DNA of 57,146 bases from an uncultured Clostridia bacterium (GTDB taxonomy: Bacteria > Bacillota > Clostridia > Oscillospirales > Ruminococcaceae): NCBI GenBank assembly GCA_944386805.1, contig CALXCO010000015.1, positions 1 to 57,146 on the forward strand. The letters are read 5' to 3'. The notes beneath the pieces are model-generated. The model was not told the origin of the DNA. It did no database searches and worked only from the letters and a program-made list of their open reading frames with translations. The position numbers were made by a program, and so were the translations under genes. Shown here piece after piece: positions 1 to 8,117 of this stretch; position 1 is the first letter of the stretch, and every line of letters starts with the position of its first letter.

Positions 1-87
1 GTCAATTACCATTATACAGGATTTGTCGATGAGTTGCTATTTTTTTGCCTTATTGCACTTGATATTATAATCCAAGCCAAAAAATAA
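1..87 (+). CDS. C-terminal tail of an unidentified protein (partial)
   Basis: An open frame enters from the left edge and ends at a TAA at 85-87, giving 28 residues with a hydrophobic stretch (LLFFCLIALDIII). It converges on the HNH-like remnant next to it. The DNA is more AT-rich than the rest of the window. I do not recognise it. It could be the end of a real small protein, for example an immunity protein beside a nuclease remnant, or chance. Confidence 0.25.
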   Translation, partial: VNYHYTGFVDELLFFCLIALDIIIQAKK

Positions 88-88
88 A

Positions 89-404
89 TTAATAGCCATT
101 GAACCACCCCGTTACTTTTCTATGCAAAGCAATTGGTAAATAAATTAAGTTATTATAATTCATACCAGCATCACCATACGCAAGCTGCTTTATACGATGA
201 ACATCATAAAGGCTTTCACTTAGGACTGTTGTATTTCTTCTTGTGTATTCTTGAAAGTAGTATTCACGACAACCGGCTGGACGATAAACCGAAGTCAACG
301 CGCTCGTTTACCAGCACATGATTGAAAAAGCGCAGTGCCTGCGCTCCCATATTCGCGTTGTTCGGCCGCGTTCCGACGGCCTCGGCTGCAAAAATAACAG
401 CCAT
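89..404 (-). pseudogene. Decayed HNH-nuclease-like (toxin-type) remnant
   Basis: The 3' part (89-298) encodes a 69-residue tail. It contains VHRIKQL, then NNLIYLP, then LHRKVTGWFNGY, the spacing expected of the end of an HNH-type nuclease such as those ending polymorphic toxins, with the second His of the usual HH pair replaced by Arg. There is no convincing start: the frame opens at a TTG just after an in-frame TAA. A second short frame (264-404, 46 residues, beginning MAVIFAAEAVGTRPNN) overlaps it in another phase, as expected if a frameshift split one gene. The family assignment is inference from a few conserved positions. The block may be the scar of a lost mobile or contact-toxin locus. 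Confidence 0.35.
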
Positions 405-461
405 GCCTGACGCGCCAGGCAGATTATACGGAATTTAGCCTTTTTTACAGTGTGCCTGCGT

Positions 462-1322
462 TTACGGTTCACGCATCCACTCCTGTGCAAGTTGCAGCAT
501 CTCCCCTGACCGCTCCGGCATATTGCCCAGCCAGGTAATCATTCTTTGTTTTGCAGGGCATACCAGGCATTTCTGCCCCCATTTGCCGCTGATGGAAAAG
601 CCGTCTTCCTCCACCCAGAAGAAATATCCATAACCACCATCTTTGTTTGCAATCTGGCGGCCGGTAGCCGCTCTGACCCAGTCTTCGCTGAGCAGGCGCT
701 GTCCATTAAAAACGCCGTTCTGCAAATACAGCTGACCGAGTCTGCTCAGCTCATTGACGGTCAGCTTCATTCCGGTTGCGCCATAAAATCGTCCCTGCGG
801 GTCATTTGCAAACTCCACCCGCTCAATTCCCAGCGGTTCAAACAGCCGCGGGGTCAGATACCCGATCAGATGCTCGCCGACTGCTTCCGAAACAACAACT
901 CCCACCAGATACGCCGGGACATTGGAATAGCTGAACACCTCTTTGCTGTCAAATCCTGCGCCGCAGCGCAGCGCCCACCACAGCCAGTCTTCGCCTTCCG
1001 GACGGAATGGAAATCCCGGAACCGACATCATCAGCAGCCGTCTGATGGGAAGCTGTTCCAGTGCCATTCGAACCGTCACCGGCAGTCCCTCAAAATACCT
1101 GCCCGGCAAACGAGAGCCGAGACTGTCCTCAATCGACAGCTTTCCTTCTCCGACAGCCAGCCCGACAGCCGTTGAAGTAAAGCTCTTGGTCGCCGAATAG
1201 ATCGGATACCGTTCATCCGGTGCAAACTGTTTCCGAAACACGACTTCCCCTTTTTCAAACATCTCAATTCCATATACATCCAGCCCACGTGCAATAATCT
1301 CTTCCGCCAGATTCTGAACCAT
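462..1322 (-). CDS. Serine hydrolase of the beta-lactamase / class C family
   Basis: About 286 residues with the penicillin-binding fold motifs. SATK (the Ser-x-x-Lys nucleophile, near residue 44) comes first, YSN as the second motif near residue 130, and a GKWG stretch near the C terminus stands in for the KTG/HxG motif. There is no signal peptide, so it probably acts in the cytoplasm. Such proteins are usually esterases, amidases or D-aminopeptidases rather than antibiotic-resistance enzymes; the substrate is unknown. The frame is open further upstream to 1388, but that part lies on the terminator hairpin of the preceding gene. I start at the ATG at 1322 (MVQNLAEE), which has an AAAGGGGATG ribosome site. 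Confidence 0.8.
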   Translation of the reverse strand: MVQNLAEEIIARGLDVYGIEMFEKGEVVFRKQFAPDERYPIYSATKSFTSTAVGLAVGEGKLSIEDSLGSRLPGRYFEGLPVTVRMALEQLPIRRLLMMSVPGFPFRPEGEDWLWWALRCGAGFDSKEVFSYSNVPAYLVGVVVSEAVGEHLIGYLTPRLFEPLGIERVEFANDPQGRFYGATGMKLTVNELSRLGQLYLQNGVFNGQRLLSEDWVRAATGRQIANKDGGYGYFFWVEEDGFSISGKWGQKCLVCPAKQRMITWLGNMPERSGEMLQLAQEWMREP

Positions 1323-1349
1323 ACCATCATCCCCTTTGCTTTCGATAAC

Positions 1350-1384
1350 ACAAAAGCCCCCATCCGCAAAGGACAGGGGCTTGA
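1350..1384 (-). terminator. Rho-independent terminator after the oad genes
   Basis: On the minus strand AAGCCCC-TGTCC pairs with GGAT-GGGGGCTT around a short loop and is followed by TTTTGTG. It lies between the stop of the decarboxylase beta subunit and the chosen start of the serine hydrolase. Confidence 0.75.
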
Positions 1385-1393
1385 ACAAACAGA

Positions 1394-2566
1394 TTAACCG
1401 TAGATGGAGAGCAGAACGCCTGCTGCAACAGCAGAACCGATAACACCGGCAACGTTCGGGCCCATTGCATGCATCAGCAGGAAGTTGGTAGGGTCCTCTT
1501 CGGAACCAACTCTCTGGGAAACACGTGCAGCCATCGGCACAGCCGATACACCAGCCGAACCGATCAGCGGGTTGATCTTGCCGCCGGACAGGATGTACAT
1601 CAGTTTGCCCAGCAGGACGCCGCCGAAGGTGCCCAGGCAGAATGCAGCCAGACCCATGACCAGGATACCCAGCGTCTTGGGGGTCAGGAAGTAGTCATAC
1701 CGTGCAGTTGCACCGACAGTAACACCCAGGCAGATGGTGATGATGTTCATCAGTTCGTTCTGAGCGGTCTTGACCAAACGGTCGACAACGCCGGACTCTT
1801 TCATCAGGTTGCCGAGCATCAGCATACCGATCAGAGGAGTTGCATCCGGAACCATGAAGCAGACAACCAGAGTAACAACGATCGGGAATACGATCTTTTC
1901 GGTTCTGGAAACCGGACGGAGTGCGTCCATCTTGACAGCACGTTCCTTCTTGGTGGTCATTGCCTTCATAATCGGAGGCTGGATAACCGGAACCAGTGCC
2001 ATGTACGAATATGCCGCAACCGCGATAGAACCGAGCAGGTGAGGAGCGAGGATCTTGGTGACCAGAATAGCAGTCGGGCCATCAGCGCCGCCGATGATAC
2101 CGATTGCGGAAGCTTCTTCAGGAGTAAAGCCGATCAGCAGAGCGCCGATAAAGGCGATGAAGATACCCAGCTGAGCAGCTGCACCCAGCAGGAAGGATTT
2201 GGGGTTTGCAATCAGCGGACCAAAGTCGGTCATCGAGCCGATGCCCAGGAAGATCAGCGGAGGATACAATCCCAGCTTAACGCCCAGATACAGGATATCC
2301 AACAAGCCACCGTCATGCAGTACCGTTCCATAATCAATGCTGCTTCCGATATAGAACTCCATATGGAACAGGCCGTTGTTGGGGATATTGGTGAGCATCA
2401 TGCCGAATGCGATCGGCAAAAGCAGAAGGGGTTCATACCCTCTGGCGATCGCCAGATAAGCCAAAAAGCAGGCAATGACGATCATGACCAGCTGCTGCCA
2501 GCCGACGTTGGCAAAGCCGGATGCAAGGGCAATGTCCTTGACACTGTTTACGAATACTTCTAACAT
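1394..2566 (-). CDS. oadB: Na+-translocating decarboxylase, beta (membrane) subunit
   Basis: 390 residues, hydrophobic, with about ten membrane segments, the normal size for the family. The signature GIIGGADGPTAILVTK near residue 155 is the conserved pore region of OadB/GcdB/MmdB. These subunits couple decarboxylation of carboxybiotin to outward Na+ transport. The gamma subunit lies directly upstream in the same direction, with a 40-base gap. No alpha (carboxyltransferase) or biotin-carrier gene is in the window, so the substrate (oxaloacetate, methylmalonyl-CoA or glutaconyl-CoA) cannot be read from context. The family call is firm; the symbol is only by analogy. Confidence 0.92.
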   Translation of the reverse strand: MLEVFVNSVKDIALASGFANVGWQQLVMIVIACFLAYLAIARGYEPLLLLPIAFGMMLTNIPNNGLFHMEFYIGSSIDYGTVLHDGGLLDILYLGVKLGLYPPLIFLGIGSMTDFGPLIANPKSFLLGAAAQLGIFIAFIGALLIGFTPEEASAIGIIGGADGPTAILVTKILAPHLLGSIAVAAYSYMALVPVIQPPIMKAMTTKKERAVKMDALRPVSRTEKIVFPIVVTLVVCFMVPDATPLIGMLMLGNLMKESGVVDRLVKTAQNELMNIITICLGVTVGATARYDYFLTPKTLGILVMGLAAFCLGTFGGVLLGKLMYILSGGKINPLIGSAGVSAVPMAARVSQRVGSEEDPTNFLLMHAMGPNVAGVIGSAVAAGVLLSIYG

Positions 2567-2606
2567 ATTTCAGTTTCCTTTCTTCAGAGTAGTCTTCATC
2601 ATCAGG

Positions 2607-2987
2607 TCAGAAAGGTCTGACATTCTCGGCAAGTCCGGCACGACCCCATGCACTTGAGCCAGAGCGAACTCTGCGGATGCTCTTGACAACATAAGACTTT
2701 CCGCTGCCTTCTTCTGCGAGAATAACGGCCAGTGCCGCGGTAATCGCTGCCGCGACCTCATCGTCCATATTCTCACCGGCCGAAACAACCGGTGCCGCCT
2801 TAGGCGCAGCGGGAGCCGCCGGAGCCTTCGGTGCAGGTTTGGGAGCAGGAGCAGCTTTCTTATGGTTGCCGCCGGCGCTTTCCATAATCTTCCCCATGCC
2901 CCATACGAGCAGGATCAGCAGGCTCAGCGCGATAAAGACAACGACGAGACCGGTAAATACCGTTCCCCAGGCTGTAGTCCAATCCAT
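2607..2987 (-). CDS. oadG: Decarboxylase gamma subunit, OadG family
   Basis: 126 residues: one N-terminal membrane helix (about residues 8-32), then an Ala/Pro-rich linker of repeated AP pairs (about 43-66), then a small cytoplasmic tail with SSAWGRAG. That tail motif is typical of OadG, which anchors the alpha subunit to the beta subunit and binds Zn. It starts at an ATG with GGAGATATG just upstream and leads directly into oadB. The long Pro/Ala linker resembles those of biotin-carrier subunits, but there is no MKM biotinylation motif. Confidence 0.85.
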   Translation of the reverse strand: MDWTTAWGTVFTGLVVVFIALSLLILLVWGMGKIMESAGGNHKKAAPAPKPAPKAPAAPAAPKAAPVVSAGENMDDEVAAAITAALAVILAEEGSGKSYVVKSIRRVRSGSSAWGRAGLAENVRPF

Positions 2988-3084
2988 GTATCATATCTCC
3001 TTCATATATAGATTCTATATAAACCTGCCGCCGCGATGCCGCAAGCAGCACCTCCGGCAGGATAGATAAAAATTGAAGCCGCCC

Positions 3085-4197
3085 TTATTCACACCAGGCA
3101 CAGAAATTGACTTCCCATGCGGGATAATACGGCTGATGCCGCAGACAGATCCGATACTCCGGCTGTAACCGGTGCAGCAGCAACGGCAACGCGAAAATAT
3201 CTTCTGTGCGGTGGTAGGCTGAAAACAGCAGCTTCGGCCTGGACAGACGCAGCGTCTGCACGGCGCCGGAAAGTGCCCTGGCCTCTACCCCTTCGACATC
3301 CATCTTAATCAGGGTACAGCGTCTTCCCTTCGTCAGCGAATCGATTGAATACACCCGGACCTGCAGCTTTCCGTTTTCGGAAAGGGAGGAATTTCTTCCT
3401 GCGGCATTGTCAAACCGTTCTTCGCCGTCCGACGACGATACGCCGCCTTCGATCAGCAAAAAGCGTGGGTCCGAACTGAAACCGGGCGCAAAAGTCTCCA
3501 TCTTCTGGAGCAGCTTACGCCGGTTTTTCGGGTCAGGTTCAACCGCCGTAACCGAATGAAATTGACCGCCAGTATAATCCAGCAGTTCCCGGACCGTATC
3601 TCCGTCATATGCCCCAAGGTCGAGATAGGACTCATCCTCTCCCACCCTCAGCAGCCGGTACATTTCCTCTCTATCGGATTCACACGAAGAGAGGTACGAC
3701 AGTTTTCCGGTCATCCGATAGGCAAACAGATGAACGAATACCTTCCGGGATAAATCGTCCGCCAAAAGGGAGTAAGCCTCTGCCAGCTCGTTTCTGTGCG
3801 CCATTGCATACTCCCTGTCCCAGATACCGCCGCCAAACAGCGGAAGATCAGGGGCATACAGAGGATGCCTGCCTGCAACCGAATCGATATGTGCCATCAC
3901 ATCCGGCAAAAACGAGCCAAAGCAAAGCAGAATCACAAAGTCGTCAAACCGTGCTTCCACCTGCGAGAGTGTTTCGACCCGGTATCCGAGGAAGGTCTGA
4001 CCGCGGACAAACGCATCGCTTGCAAAAACACCGCTGACCGGGATTCCCCGTCTCTGGCATTCGGCAAAAGCCTTTTCCGCACCGTTTCCCATTCCATACA
4101 GAACGACCGGGCGGGCTTCAGACTGAAGCTGTTCCCAGAGGGTCTTTTCCTGTAAAATGGTATCCATTTTCCCAAGAAATTCGCCAGAAACTGCCAT
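3085..4197 (-). CDS. FkbM-family SAM-dependent methyltransferase
   Basis: About 370 residues in two parts. The N-terminal ~120 residues look like a nucleotide-binding regulatory fold (VVLYGMGNGAEKAF). The C-terminal half is an FkbM methyltransferase: YLDLGAYDGDTVREL is SAM motif I, TAVEPDP the acidic motif, and LIKMDVEGVEARAL the family signature. Members usually O-methylate sugars of surface glycans. The ATG at 4197 follows GGGGGAG; an in-frame TTG nine bases earlier is possible. It has its own promoter just upstream and lies ahead of oadG in the same direction, but a functional link to the decarboxylase is not evident. Confidence 0.82.
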   Translation of the reverse strand: MAVSGEFLGKMDTILQEKTLWEQLQSEARPVVLYGMGNGAEKAFAECQRRGIPVSGVFASDAFVRGQTFLGYRVETLSQVEARFDDFVILLCFGSFLPDVMAHIDSVAGRHPLYAPDLPLFGGGIWDREYAMAHRNELAEAYSLLADDLSRKVFVHLFAYRMTGKLSYLSSCESDREEMYRLLRVGEDESYLDLGAYDGDTVRELLDYTGGQFHSVTAVEPDPKNRRKLLQKMETFAPGFSSDPRFLLIEGGVSSSDGEERFDNAAGRNSSLSENGKLQVRVYSIDSLTKGRRCTLIKMDVEGVEARALSGAVQTLRLSRPKLLFSAYHRTEDIFALPLLLHRLQPEYRICLRHQPYYPAWEVNFCAWCE

Positions 4198-4231
4198 CAA
4201 ATCCAAACTCCCCCATGCTAAGATTACCCTT

Positions 4232-4260
4232 ATTATAACCTATTTTTCACCGCTTGTCTA
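4232..4260 (-). promoter_or_regulatory. Sigma-A-type promoter for the FkbM gene
   Basis: On the minus strand TAGACA, a 17-base spacer and TATAAT precede the gene by about 35 bases. Confidence 0.65.
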
Positions 4261-4480
4261 TACTTCGTTCAAAAAAAAGCGCGAAGCCCGTGCTGCCTCA
4301 TTTGCATTGGTCACCCACGTTTCGACTCGCTCGATTGGGCAAATAACAGCATGCGCAAACACGTCGAACAGATTGTGCATAATTGGAGCAATTTTTGAAA
4401 TAATCCAATCGCATTCGCTCCCGGTTTTTGGCTAACAGAGAAGAATTCAGGAACTGTTCACAGTTTATTTTCCTGCCGCA

Positions 4481-4509
4481 TTGCGAAAAACGGTCGATTG
4501 TGATACACT
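4481..4509 (+). promoter_or_regulatory. Sigma-A-type promoter for the serine dehydratase operon
   Basis: TTGCGA, 17 bases, TACACT. It lies inside the open frame upstream of sdaAB, which argues that translation begins downstream at 4544. The rest of the gap from 4207 shows no further gene. Confidence 0.6.
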
Positions 4510-4543
4510 GATAAACGATATGAAAAACAGGAGGATGAAAGGC

Positions 4544-5218
4544 TTGGGGCTTTTTGATATTATGGGTCCGGTGATGATCGGTCCGAGCAGTTCCCACACT
4601 GCCGGTGCTGCAAGACTGGGACGGCTGGTACGGCAGCTGACCGGCGGCGAAATCCGGAAGGTGACGATGTATCTGCACGGTTCTTTCGCCACAACCTACC
4701 GCGGTCACGGAACCGACAAGGCACTGCTTGCCGGTATTCTGGACATGCTTCCCTCGGACGAACGGCTGCGGGACTCTTTCCGGCTGGCGGACGAGGCAGG
4801 TATTCAGTATACTTTTATTCCGACCGATCTGGGGGAAGACTATCATCCGAATACCGTCAAATTTGTCGTCGAAACCGACACCGGTGTCACCCATACCGTG
4901 ATTGGCGCATCGATTGGCGGCGGTCAGGTCCTGATCCGGGAGATTGACTCGTTGCAGGTCCGTTTCACCGGTGAACGGCCGATCATCATCTGTCAGCATG
5001 AAGACCATCCCGGCGTCATCGCCGGTATTTCGACCGTACTCTACGAAGCGCATATCAATATCGGCAATATGAATGTCGACCGGGACCGTGGACGGGAAAG
5101 CCATACGGCCCAGATGTATATTGAAATCGATTCTCTGCCCGACAAAGGGCTGGAAGAAAAAATCCGGGCGATTCCCGGTATCTTAAACGCAATGATTCTG
5201 CTGCCGGTACAGGAATAA
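4544..5218 (+). CDS. sdaAB: L-serine ammonia-lyase, Fe-S type, beta subunit
   Basis: 224 residues. It opens with LFDIMGPVMIGPSSSHTAGA, the hallmark start of the beta subunit, and has a C-terminal ACT-like domain (PGVIAGISTVLYEAHINIGNM, about residues 150-170). With SdaAA it deaminates L-serine to pyruvate and ammonia through an oxygen-sensitive [4Fe-4S] cluster. I chose the TTG at 4544: AGGAGG lies nine bases upstream, the homologous family starts there, and the upstream ATGs either abut the AGGAGG or overlap the promoter. pepF and then sdaAA follow in the same direction. Confidence 0.93.
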   Translation: MGLFDIMGPVMIGPSSSHTAGAARLGRLVRQLTGGEIRKVTMYLHGSFATTYRGHGTDKALLAGILDMLPSDERLRDSFRLADEAGIQYTFIPTDLGEDYHPNTVKFVVETDTGVTHTVIGASIGGGQVLIREIDSLQVRFTGERPIIICQHEDHPGVIAGISTVLYEAHINIGNMNVDRDRGRESHTAQMYIEIDSLPDKGLEEKIRAIPGILNAMILLPVQE

Positions 5219-5267
5219 TCCAGCCAGACAGCAGATTCTGTCCAATAAAGAAAGGAAATGTGTCAAG

Positions 5268-7052
5268 ATGGAACAGCTTAAAGAAAGAAAAGATATGGAC
5301 CCTCGTTTTACCTGGGATTTTACCGACCTCTACCCCTCTGACGAGGCATGGGAACAGGAGATGAATGCCCTCGGCGGCGAGGTAGAAAGCCTCTCCTCTC
5401 TTAAAGGAACGCTGGGACAGAGCGCTGCTTCCCTGAAATCCGGTCTGGACCGCTTATATGCAGTTGCAAAGCGGGTTTTCCTTGCTGGATGCTACGCTTT
5501 CTTCCATATGTCCGCCGACAACGGTGACCCGCGCTACCAGCGGATGAGCGGCCTTTCCCAGCAGCTGGAGGCCAAATTCAGCCAGGTGACATCCTTCTTT
5601 GACCCGGAAATTCTGGCAATTGACCCGGACACGCTGGCTGGATACATGAAAGAGCCTGCCCTTGCCGAATACCAGCACATCGTTGAAAACATCACCCGCG
5701 CCCGTGCCCACACTCTGCCGGCGGAACAGGAAGCGCTGCTCTCCCAGTTTGCACAGGTACGCAATACGCCCGATCAGGTCTTCTCAATGTTCGGGGATGT
5801 CGATATCCGTTTTGAGGATGTCATCGACGAAAACGGCAAACCCTCTCCGCTGACCAACGGCAACTTCGGGGTATACCGTGAAAGCCGCTGCCAGGCGGTC
5901 CGCAAGGATTCGTTTGAAAAGATGATGGGTGCTTTCAACGCTGCCATCAATACCCTTGCTGCCAACTACACCGGCCATGTCCGGATGGACAATGCTTTTG
6001 CACGGATTCGTGGGTTCAATTCCGCCTGTGAGGCTTCCCTCTTTGCCGGCAACATTCCGGTCAGTGTCTATGATTCGCTGACCGAAGCCGTTCACGCTGG
6101 CCTGCCGACGATGAAACGTTACCTCGGCCTGCGCAAAAAGGTGCTGGGTCTGGATGAGCTGAATATGTACGACCTGTATGTTCCGATGGTCGACAATGTC
6201 GATTATCCGATGCCCTATGAAGAAGGCAAACAGCTGGTCAAAAAAGCCCTTGCACCGCTGGGCGAAAAATATGCCGCACTGCTTGACCGCGCATTTAATG
6301 AACACTGGATTGACGTCTATGAAAACAAGGGCAAGACTTCGGGTGCTTATTCTGCCGGTGTCTACGGCGTGCATTCCTTTGTCCTGCTGAACTATACCGA
6401 TACCCTTGACGACGCTTTCACGCTGGCACATGAGCTGGGGCATGCGATGCACTCCTATCTGTCCAACGAGACCCAGACCTTCGCAAACTCTGATTACTTC
6501 ATCACCGTCGCCGAAGTCGCTTCCACCGTCAACGAAGTGCTGCTGACCAAATACCTGCTTTCGACCGAAACCGACCCCAAAAAGCGCGCCTATATCCTCA
6601 ACCACTTCCTGGAAGGTTTCCGCACAACCGTCTTCCGTCAGACACTGTTTGCTGAGTTTGAACGCAAGGCACATGACCTTGACCAGGCGGGCACTCCTCT
6701 GACTGCCGAAGTGCTGAACGGCATTTATCATGACCTGAATGCCCTGTACTATGACGGTGCAATCGTCAACCCGCTGCAGGATGTCGAATGGGCAAGAATT
6801 CCTCATTTCTACTCTTCCTTCTATGTTTATCAGTATGCAACCGGCTTCTGCTCGGCTGTCGCAATCGCCAACCATATCATCGAAACCGGTGACGCATCTG
6901 ACTATCTTCGCTTCCTGACCACCGGCGGCAGTGATTATCCGATCGAAGAACTGAAGATTGCCGGTGTTGATCTGACAGAACCGGACACCGTGAAAAATGC
7001 GCTGAAGGTCTTTGACGAAAGCCTCTCCGAACTGGAAGCGCTGATCGGGTGA
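5268..7052 (+). CDS. pepF: Oligoendopeptidase F (M3 metallopeptidase)
   Basis: 594 residues, the usual length. The zinc motif HELGHAMHSY is near residue 387, with the downstream Glu-bearing EVASTVNEVLL about 25 residues later, as in M3B peptidases. It is cytosolic and hydrolyses peptides of roughly 7-17 residues. The ATG follows AAGAAAGGAAATG. It lies between the genes for the two subunits of serine dehydratase, and its TGA overlaps the GTG start of sdaAA (GTGA). Peptide breakdown and serine catabolism are therefore probably translated from one message. Confidence 0.95.
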   Translation: MEQLKERKDMDPRFTWDFTDLYPSDEAWEQEMNALGGEVESLSSLKGTLGQSAASLKSGLDRLYAVAKRVFLAGCYAFFHMSADNGDPRYQRMSGLSQQLEAKFSQVTSFFDPEILAIDPDTLAGYMKEPALAEYQHIVENITRARAHTLPAEQEALLSQFAQVRNTPDQVFSMFGDVDIRFEDVIDENGKPSPLTNGNFGVYRESRCQAVRKDSFEKMMGAFNAAINTLAANYTGHVRMDNAFARIRGFNSACEASLFAGNIPVSVYDSLTEAVHAGLPTMKRYLGLRKKVLGLDELNMYDLYVPMVDNVDYPMPYEEGKQLVKKALAPLGEKYAALLDRAFNEHWIDVYENKGKTSGAYSAGVYGVHSFVLLNYTDTLDDAFTLAHELGHAMHSYLSNETQTFANSDYFITVAEVASTVNEVLLTKYLLSTETDPKKRAYILNHFLEGFRTTVFRQTLFAEFERKAHDLDQAGTPLTAEVLNGIYHDLNALYYDGAIVNPLQDVEWARIPHFYSSFYVYQYATGFCSAVAIANHIIETGDASDYLRFLTTGGSDYPIEELKIAGVDLTEPDTVKNALKVFDESLSELEALIG

Positions 7053-7924
7053 AACAGATGACCGCAAAAGAATGCCTTGACCGCGCCGAAGCAGAATCTC
7101 TTTCCCTCGGCGAGCTCTCCCTCGCCATCGAATCAGAAAATGGCGGTTCGATGGAAAACTCCCTTGACCGGCTTTCCTCGATGCTGTCCGTTATGGAGGC
7201 AGAAGTTGAAAATGCGCTGACCGCACCGGTTTTGTCGGTCAGCGGTCTGACCGGTGGAGATGGTTACCTTTACGAACAGTACCGCCAAAAAGGCAGTTCG
7301 CTGCTGGGTCAGATTCCGGCACTTGCGACCGCTTATGCGCTGTCGGCCTCCGAAACCAACGCCGCAATGGGCAGAATTGTCGCCTGTCCGACTGCCGGTT
7401 CCTGCGGGATTGTGCCCGCCTGTGTCCTTGCGGTCTCTCGGATACGGGATATCTCGTGGGAAAAGGTGCTGGAAGCATTGGCCTGTGCCGGACTGGTGGG
7501 CATGCTGATTGACGAACATGCCTCTCTCGCCGGTGCGCAGGGCGGCTGCCAGGCAGAATGCGGCAGCGCCGCAGCGATGGCAGCCGCAGCCGTCGTCGAG
7601 ATGCTGGGCGGAAGCCCAAAAGCCGCCTTTGACGCCGCCGCCATCGCCATCAAAAACCAGCTCGGCCTGGTCTGTGACCCGGTCGCCGGTCTGGTCGAGA
7701 TTCCCTGTATCAAACGCAATGTCGGCGGTGTTTCGATCGCGCTGTCGGCGGCGGACCTTGCGCTGGCCGGGATTGAAAGCAGAATCCCGTTTGACGATAC
7801 CGTCGACGCGATGAACCGGGTCGGACGTGCACTGCCGGCAGCGCTGCGGGAAACTGCACTGGGCGGACTGGCTACCACACCGACCGGAAAGGAAATGCAG
7901 AAAAAGGTCTTCGGCAACGGATAA
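7049..7924 (+). CDS. sdaAA: L-serine ammonia-lyase, Fe-S type, alpha subunit
   Basis: 291 residues. Conserved cysteine motifs are present: CPTAGSCGIVPAC (about residue 112), GAQGGCQAECGSAAAM (about 165) and LVCDPVAGLVEIPCIKRN (about 208), which supply the [4Fe-4S] ligands. It pairs with SdaAB encoded 1.8 kb upstream. It starts at a GTG whose last bases overlap the pepF stop, consistent with translational coupling. Confidence 0.94.
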   Translation: MKQMTAKECLDRAEAESLSLGELSLAIESENGGSMENSLDRLSSMLSVMEAEVENALTAPVLSVSGLTGGDGYLYEQYRQKGSSLLGQIPALATAYALSASETNAAMGRIVACPTAGSCGIVPACVLAVSRIRDISWEKVLEALACAGLVGMLIDEHASLAGAQGGCQAECGSAAAMAAAAVVEMLGGSPKAAFDAAAIAIKNQLGLVCDPVAGLVEIPCIKRNVGGVSIALSAADLALAGIESRIPFDDTVDAMNRVGRALPAALRETALGGLATTPTGKEMQKKVFGNG

Positions 7925-7957
7925 GACGCTGCCGGAGCCGATTTTTTGTCCATTTGC

Positions 7958-7986
7958 TTGACATTTTTCGTCACGTCCTCTACAAT
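7958..7986 (+). promoter_or_regulatory. Strong promoter for asnS
   Basis: TTGACA, exactly 17 bases, TACAAT. Transcription should begin near 7993, placing the palindrome at 8014-8054 in the asnS leader. Confidence 0.8.
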
Positions 7987-8013
7987 AGAAATCAGCCTCA
8001 GGAAATTCTGATG

Positions 8014-8054
8014 GATATATTTTTCCCCTGCCCCTGGCAGGGGAAAAATATATC
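8014..8054 (+). repeat. Perfect 19-bp palindrome with 3-base loop in the asnS leader
   Basis: Two 19-base arms (8014-8032 and 8036-8054) are exact reverse complements around CCT. Each arm has a GC core, (GGCAGGGG) in the right arm, flanked by an A/T part. No T-run follows, so it is not a normal terminator in either direction. It lies about 20 bases after the predicted transcription start and about 64 bases before the ATG. It could be an RNA hairpin that controls asnS or protects the transcript, or a DNA operator. Confidence 0.85.
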
Positions 8055-8117
8055 TGTGTCATGCGCTGCACTCCTATCAGATTTCCCCAATCATACAGGA
8101 AAGGTTTGATCATACAG

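Noticed and set aside
1323-1388. N-terminal extension of the serine hydrolase
   Set aside because: The extra codons are translated from the terminator hairpin of the preceding oad genes; the start at 1322 has a ribosome site.
5784-7067. A 427-codon open frame on the minus strand, and a similar one at 8091-9404
   Set aside because: Antisense to pepF and asnS, both of which have unmistakable catalytic motifs.
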